A stretch of 13,042 nucleotides of DNA, taken from contig JAHKLQ010000021.1 in the NCBI GenBank assembly GCA_020854975.1, forward strand, positions 1 through 13,042. The letters run 5' to 3'. The notes beneath the pieces were generated by a model, which was not told where the DNA came from, searched no databases, and was given only the letters and a program-made list of their open reading frames with translations. Shown piece by piece: positions 9,257 through 13,042 of the stretch (positions are counted from its first letter, which is position 1; each line of letters starts with the position of its first letter). Made by a program: the position numbers and the translations under genes. Source of the DNA: Methanobacterium sp. (GTDB lineage Archaea > Methanobacteriota > Methanobacteria > Methanobacteriales > Methanobacteriaceae).

Positions 9257-10123
9257 ATGGTTGAAAACAGGGAAAATCGCTTTATGAAATACTTAAGGAA
9301 GGATAGGCTTCCTCATATATTCTGTGCAGGATGTGGAAATGGGATTATAATGAACACATTCTTCAATGGCATGGAACTGGCAGAGGTGGACTTTGACCAG
9401 GTGGTGATGGTGTCAGGGATAGGATGTTCCTCCCGAATACCAGGATATGTAAAATGCGACTCACTTCACACCACTCACGGCCGCCCTATATCTTTCGCCA
9501 CTGGCATCAAATTGGCCAATCCAGAAAACGAAGTGGTGGTATTCACAGGAGATGGTGATGCAGCAGCCATAGGGGGCAACCACCTTATTCACGGTGCCAG
9601 ACGCAACATCAATATTACAGTTATATGTATCAATAATAACATCTACGGTATGACTGGAGGTCAGATCAGCCCCACCAGTCCCCAGGGAAGTTATGGGTCA
9701 ACTGCACCATACGGGGCGCTTGAAAGACCATTTAACCTTTCTGAAATGGTTAAAGCTGCAGGAGCAACTTATGTTGCCAGATGGACTACTGCACAACCAG
9801 TACAACTCTCCAACGCTATTAAAAAAGCCCTTAAAAATAAGGGTTTTTCATTTATAGAAGTCATATCTCAGTGCCCCACCTATTTCGGCCGTAAAAACAG
9901 GATGCGATCCCCCATTGAAATGTTGAAGTGGATGAAAGAGGAGAGCATTGTTAAAAGGAGGGCAGATAAACTTTCAGCAAAGGAACTGGAAGGAAAGATC
10001 ATAGTGGGAGAATTCCAGAATAAAGAGGAACCGGAATTTTCAGATAAAGTCTGCCAGTTACTGGAAGCTCAATGCACAACAGGAAAGCCATCATCAACAA
10101 GATCAGCATATGAGGGGGATTGA
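9257..10123 (+). CDS. korB: 2-oxoglutarate ferredoxin oxidoreductase, beta (TPP-binding) subunit
   Basis: Beta subunit of KorABCD, which binds thiamine diphosphate-Mg and the catalytic-site [4Fe-4S] cluster. The 288-aa protein has FCAGCGNGI (22-30, Cys23 and Cys26 as cluster ligands), GIGCSSRIPGY (54-64, Cys57), HTTHGRP (71-77), and the TPP signature from GDGDAAAIGGNH (98-109) to CINNNIYGMTGGQ (124-136). The start at 9257 has GGAGATG at 9244-9250 as ribosome binding site. A 111-nt gap separates it from korA, the largest inside the operon. It ends 1 nt before korC. The GQISPTSPQG loop after the TPP motif is family-typical. Family members acting on other 2-oxoacids look similar; the sucC neighbour favours 2-oxoglutarate. 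Confidence 0.95.
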   Translation: MVENRENRFMKYLRKDRLPHIFCAGCGNGIIMNTFFNGMELAEVDFDQVVMVSGIGCSSRIPGYVKCDSLHTTHGRPISFATGIKLANPENEVVVFTGDGDAAAIGGNHLIHGARRNINITVICINNNIYGMTGGQISPTSPQGSYGSTAPYGALERPFNLSEMVKAAGATYVARWTTAQPVQLSNAIKKALKNKGFSFIEVISQCPTYFGRKNRMRSPIEMLKWMKEESIVKRRADKLSAKELEGKIIVGEFQNKEEPEFSDKVCQLLEAQCTTGKPSSTRSAYEGD

Positions 10124-10124
10124 A

Positions 10125-10682
<558 letters not shown>

Positions 10683-10685
10683 ATC

Positions 10686-11789
10686 ATGAAAATCCACGAA
10701 TATCAGGCTAAAGAGATCTTCCGCAGCGGGGGAATACCCATAACCCGAAGTATAGTAGCAGAAACCCCAGAAGAAGCAGAAAAAGCTGCTATTAAGATCG
10801 GTAAACCAGTAGCCATAAAATCCCAGGTGCTGGTTGGGGGAAGAGGTAAAGCAGGAGGTATAAAATTCGCTGAAGACCCTAAAATGGCCTATCAACTCAC
10901 AAAAGAACTTTTAGGGACACAAATCCGTGGAGTAACTGTCAAAAAAGTTCTGGTGGAAGAAATGCTGGAAATTCAGGATGAATTTTATATGAGTGTGGCA
11001 GTGGACAGATCTGCCAGGAAACCCCTGATAATGGCTAGTATGGCTGGTGGAGTGGATATAGAAGAAGTTGCAAGTAAAACCCCTGAAAAAATAGTTAAAT
11101 ATTATCTGGATCCACTGGATCAATTTTTACCATACCAGGCCCGTGAAATCGCCCATAAAATGGGAGTAAACAACTCTCTGATATCTCAGGTAGGTGGGAT
11201 CATCTGGAAACTTTACCAGATATTTCATAGTTTCGATGCCAACATAGTTGAGATCAACCCTCTGGTTTTAACCAGGGATGGTTTGATTGCGGCTGATGCC
11301 AAACTGGATATTGATGATGATTCACTCTACCGTCATCAGGATCTGGCACAACTCAGGACAGAACCTCGTGATGAATTCGCTTACGTGAAACTGGATGGAA
11401 ACATAGCAGTTATCGGCAATGGTGCCGGTCTTACTCTTACTGGAATGGACATGCTCAAACTCTACGGTGGTAAACCCGCAACCTTCCTGGATATTGGTGG
11501 AGGAGCATCACAAGAAAACATTGCCCGAGCATTGAATCTGGTTATATCCAACCCCCAGGTTAAAGTGGTGTTTTTAAATGTTTTAGGTGGAATCACCCGG
11601 GCAGATGATGTAGCTAATGGTGTTATCACTGTTTTAAAAGAATCAGAACGAGAAGTACCTCTGGTTATCAGGCTTACTGGTACCAATGAGGAAGAAGGGC
11701 AACGCATACTCACTGCTGCAGGAGTTAGCTATGAAACTTCCATGGAAGATGCAGCTCGAAAAGCAGTTGAAATTTGTAATAGTTTATAA
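10686..11789 (+). CDS. sucC: Succinyl-CoA synthetase (ADP-forming), beta subunit
   Basis: Beta (ATP-grasp) subunit of succinate-CoA ligase, which makes succinyl-CoA from succinate, CoA and ATP; KorABCD then carboxylates it to 2-oxoglutarate. The 367-aa protein shows MKIHEYQAKEIF at the start, the ATP-grasp lysine block KSQVLVGGRGKAGG (45-58), EINPLVLTRDG (189-199), where Asn191 with Asp204 would bind Mg, GNGAGLTLTGMD (244-255), FLDIGGGAS (268-276) and LNVLGGITR (297-305). It starts 3 nt after korC, with AAGGAGG as ribosome binding site. The alpha subunit (sucD), which carries the phosphorylated histidine, is not in the window and must be encoded elsewhere. T-rich sequence follows the stop. 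Confidence 0.95.
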   Translation: MKIHEYQAKEIFRSGGIPITRSIVAETPEEAEKAAIKIGKPVAIKSQVLVGGRGKAGGIKFAEDPKMAYQLTKELLGTQIRGVTVKKVLVEEMLEIQDEFYMSVAVDRSARKPLIMASMAGGVDIEEVASKTPEKIVKYYLDPLDQFLPYQAREIAHKMGVNNSLISQVGGIIWKLYQIFHSFDANIVEINPLVLTRDGLIAADAKLDIDDDSLYRHQDLAQLRTEPRDEFAYVKLDGNIAVIGNGAGLTLTGMDMLKLYGGKPATFLDIGGGASQENIARALNLVISNPQVKVVFLNVLGGITRADDVANGVITVLKESEREVPLVIRLTGTNEEEGQRILTAAGVSYETSMEDAARKAVEICNSL

Positions 11790-11814
11790 TAACAAAATTA
11801 ATTCGAATTTTCTA

Positions 11815-11821
11815 TTTTTTT
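11815..11821 (+). terminator. T-run terminator of the kor-sucC operon
   Basis: Seven T residues, followed by further T-rich sequence, lie 26-32 nt past the sucC stop. This is a typical archaeal U-tract terminator, without an obvious stem. Confidence 0.55.
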
Positions 11822-11853
11822 ATTCTTTTATATTCTCAAAATCCAATACTTCT

Positions 11854-11861
11854 AAAAAAAA
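11854..11861 (-). terminator. T-run terminator of the convergent membrane protein gene
   Basis: Eight A residues on the plus strand (T8 on the minus strand) lie about 53-60 nt past the stop of the leftward gene. Together with the opposite run at 11815-11821 it makes a bidirectional terminator region between convergent genes. Confidence 0.5.
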
Positions 11862-11913
11862 TTCACTTCTTAAAAATTCTTTTATTTTATATTTTATTCT
11901 TCGGAGATTTAAC

Positions 11914-12999
11914 CTATCTTAAACTTCGTTTGGTGGTAACTAAATGAGCCATCACCATAGCAGATAAGAACATATAAGTGAGCATAGCAGCCCCATTAAT
12001 GGTTCGGTTAAAGAGGAAAAGTCCTATTATGGTTTGGGCTATGAATGCGCTTAATGCTCCGATAAGAAGGGCTTCTCTTCCTAAATATCTCCTACTTCCA
12101 ACTCTTCTTTTGCTACGGTACTTACGAAGCACATAAAATCCACTGCACATGACAATAGCACACCAGCAGAGCAAAGCTAAAAGACCACCATATCCGAAAT
12201 CAAAGGCCACTCCAAAGATTCCAGGCAGCATGTAGTCAATAACGTCCTTTTTAACAACTAAAACTCCATAAAACAAGGGAAATGGTAGAGTAAGGGTGGT
12301 TATCAGGTTCATGGGAAGTGAAAGATAACCGTCACAGCCACCCAAACAATCCGCACCCCAATAACATGAACCTTGGACATGACCCCATAGGAGGGTGTTA
12401 TTAATAACCATTTTCAGGCTGGGAATGGCATAATCCTCTAATCTGGTTAATCGAAGAAGTGGACTGAGCACAGAAGCATTCAATACTCGGGATAGTATTT
12501 CCATAATGCTAAAACCACCGACAACTGCTGCAGCCACGGCAAACACTCTTTTCTTGGTTACTTTAACACTCCTACGGAAACTTTTGGACATGATGAAATA
12601 ACCTATGAACCATCCTAAGAACCACAAAATAAGGAATGAACGGTGCATTAAACCTCCAGCAATAGCTATGACACCGAAGAGTATGAAAGAAAGTGTGGTG
12701 ATAGATGTTGATTTGATTTCAACTTCACTCAGCAGACTGGCTGATGCTGAGAGAGTTACCCATGCAAAAACTGCCAGAGGACCAAAGGGATGTGTAAACT
12801 CCTGATGCGAAACATAGGGTAAGAAAAGGAGTGCAGAATCAATACTGAAGATCCCGGCTAGAAACATGGTTAAAATAAGTGATAAGAATAGCACCATGCT
12901 CAAAGTGAAGGGGATAATGTTTAAAAGAAGAACAACACCCATTTGTATCATTAAGGCCACTTCTAAAATGAATTGCAAATGGTTTTGGGCAATTAACAT
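11914..12999 (-). CDS. Polytopic membrane protein, O-antigen-polymerase-like (tentative)
   Basis: A 361-aa integral membrane protein with about 9-11 hydrophobic segments and basic loops (SFRRSVKVTKKR and RKYRSKRRVGSRR). Between segments, about residues 187-227 form a large polar loop containing GHVQGSCYWGADCLGGCDGY, with Cys212, Cys218 and Cys222. After it come a segment, KKDVIDYMLPGIFG and DFGYGG before the next helix. A large outer loop followed by a short xFGYGG-type loop resembles the layout of O-antigen/oligosaccharide-repeat polymerases, including archaeal members, so a role in envelope polysaccharide or glycan assembly is possible, but I do not recognise the family with certainty. The frame is closed upstream by a TAA just before a GTG at 13008. 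The ATG at 12999, with GTGAT as ribosome binding site, is preferred. Its promoter would lie at or beyond the window edge. It is transcribed toward sucC. Confidence 0.8.
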   Translation of the reverse strand: MLIAQNHLQFILEVALMIQMGVVLLLNIIPFTLSMVLFLSLILTMFLAGIFSIDSALLFLPYVSHQEFTHPFGPLAVFAWVTLSASASLLSEVEIKSTSITTLSFILFGVIAIAGGLMHRSFLILWFLGWFIGYFIMSKSFRRSVKVTKKRVFAVAAAVVGGFSIMEILSRVLNASVLSPLLRLTRLEDYAIPSLKMVINNTLLWGHVQGSCYWGADCLGGCDGYLSLPMNLITTLTLPFPLFYGVLVVKKDVIDYMLPGIFGVAFDFGYGGLLALLCWCAIVMCSGFYVLRKYRSKRRVGSRRYLGREALLIGALSAFIAQTIIGLFLFNRTINGAAMLTYMFLSAMVMAHLVTTKRSLR

Positions 13000-13042
13000 G
13001 GTTATCACTATTTTGAGATTTCCTTAAATTGATCAACTTATA

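Noticed and set aside
11686..11922. Plus-strand frame (78 aa) running off the end of sucC
   Set aside because: It mixes out-of-frame sucC with AT-rich terminator sequence, which explains its Asn, Lys and Phe-rich product.

Overview
The window reads as chromosomal DNA from a methanogenic archaeon of the order Methanobacteriales, most likely a mesophilic Methanobacterium-type organism. The evidence is the combination of archaetidylserine lipid genes, a probable methanopterin-pathway aldolase, the four-gene 2-oxoglutarate:ferredoxin oxidoreductase (kor) set followed by sucC, a true mreB in an archaeal setting, archaeal TATA-like promoters, GGTGAT/GGAGG-type ribosome binding sites and T-run terminators. 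The taxon is an inference from gene content, not from a search.

Left part, minus strand (1-2070): the 5' part of rnhB (RNase HII, cut by the window edge), then mreB and, directly upstream of mreB, an unrecognised 209-aa gene. The last two form a tight two-gene operon (1-nt gap) transcribed leftward from a TATA box near 2108. A 374-bp AT-rich divergent intergenic region follows (2071-2444) and carries an unexplained family of short direct repeats.

Centre, plus strand (2445-7109): asd (archaetidylserine decarboxylase) and pssA (archaetidylserine synthase), consecutive steps of archaetidylethanolamine synthesis. Next come a membrane-anchored protein with a Lys/Pro-rich N-terminus and a CpaB/SAF-like outer region (probably DUF515), a secreted protein with a C-terminal sorting-signal-like tail, and a sortase. 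This block looks like a cell-envelope neighbourhood: lipid headgroups, an anchored membrane protein, a secreted substrate and a transpeptidase that could attach it. With mreB across the divergent promoter, most of the left 7 kb concerns the cell envelope and cell shape.

Right part, plus strand (7291-11789): a probable dihydroneopterin aldolase (mptD) with its own promoter, then korD-korA-korB-korC-sucC. These encode ferredoxin-dependent reductive carboxylation of succinyl-CoA to 2-oxoglutarate and the beta subunit of succinyl-CoA synthetase, that is, the end of the incomplete reductive TCA branch used for glutamate synthesis. A perfect 8-bp inverted repeat lies just upstream of the kor promoter.

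Far right, minus strand (11914-12999): a polytopic membrane protein resembling archaeal O-antigen-polymerase-type proteins, converging on sucC across a T/A-rich double-terminator region.

I see no CRISPR array, tRNA, rRNA, insertion sequence or phage gene. Most of the window is ordinary, well-organised core genome. The candidates for something new are the sortase/substrate/DUF515 envelope cluster, the unknown partner of mreB, and the repeats between the divergent operons.
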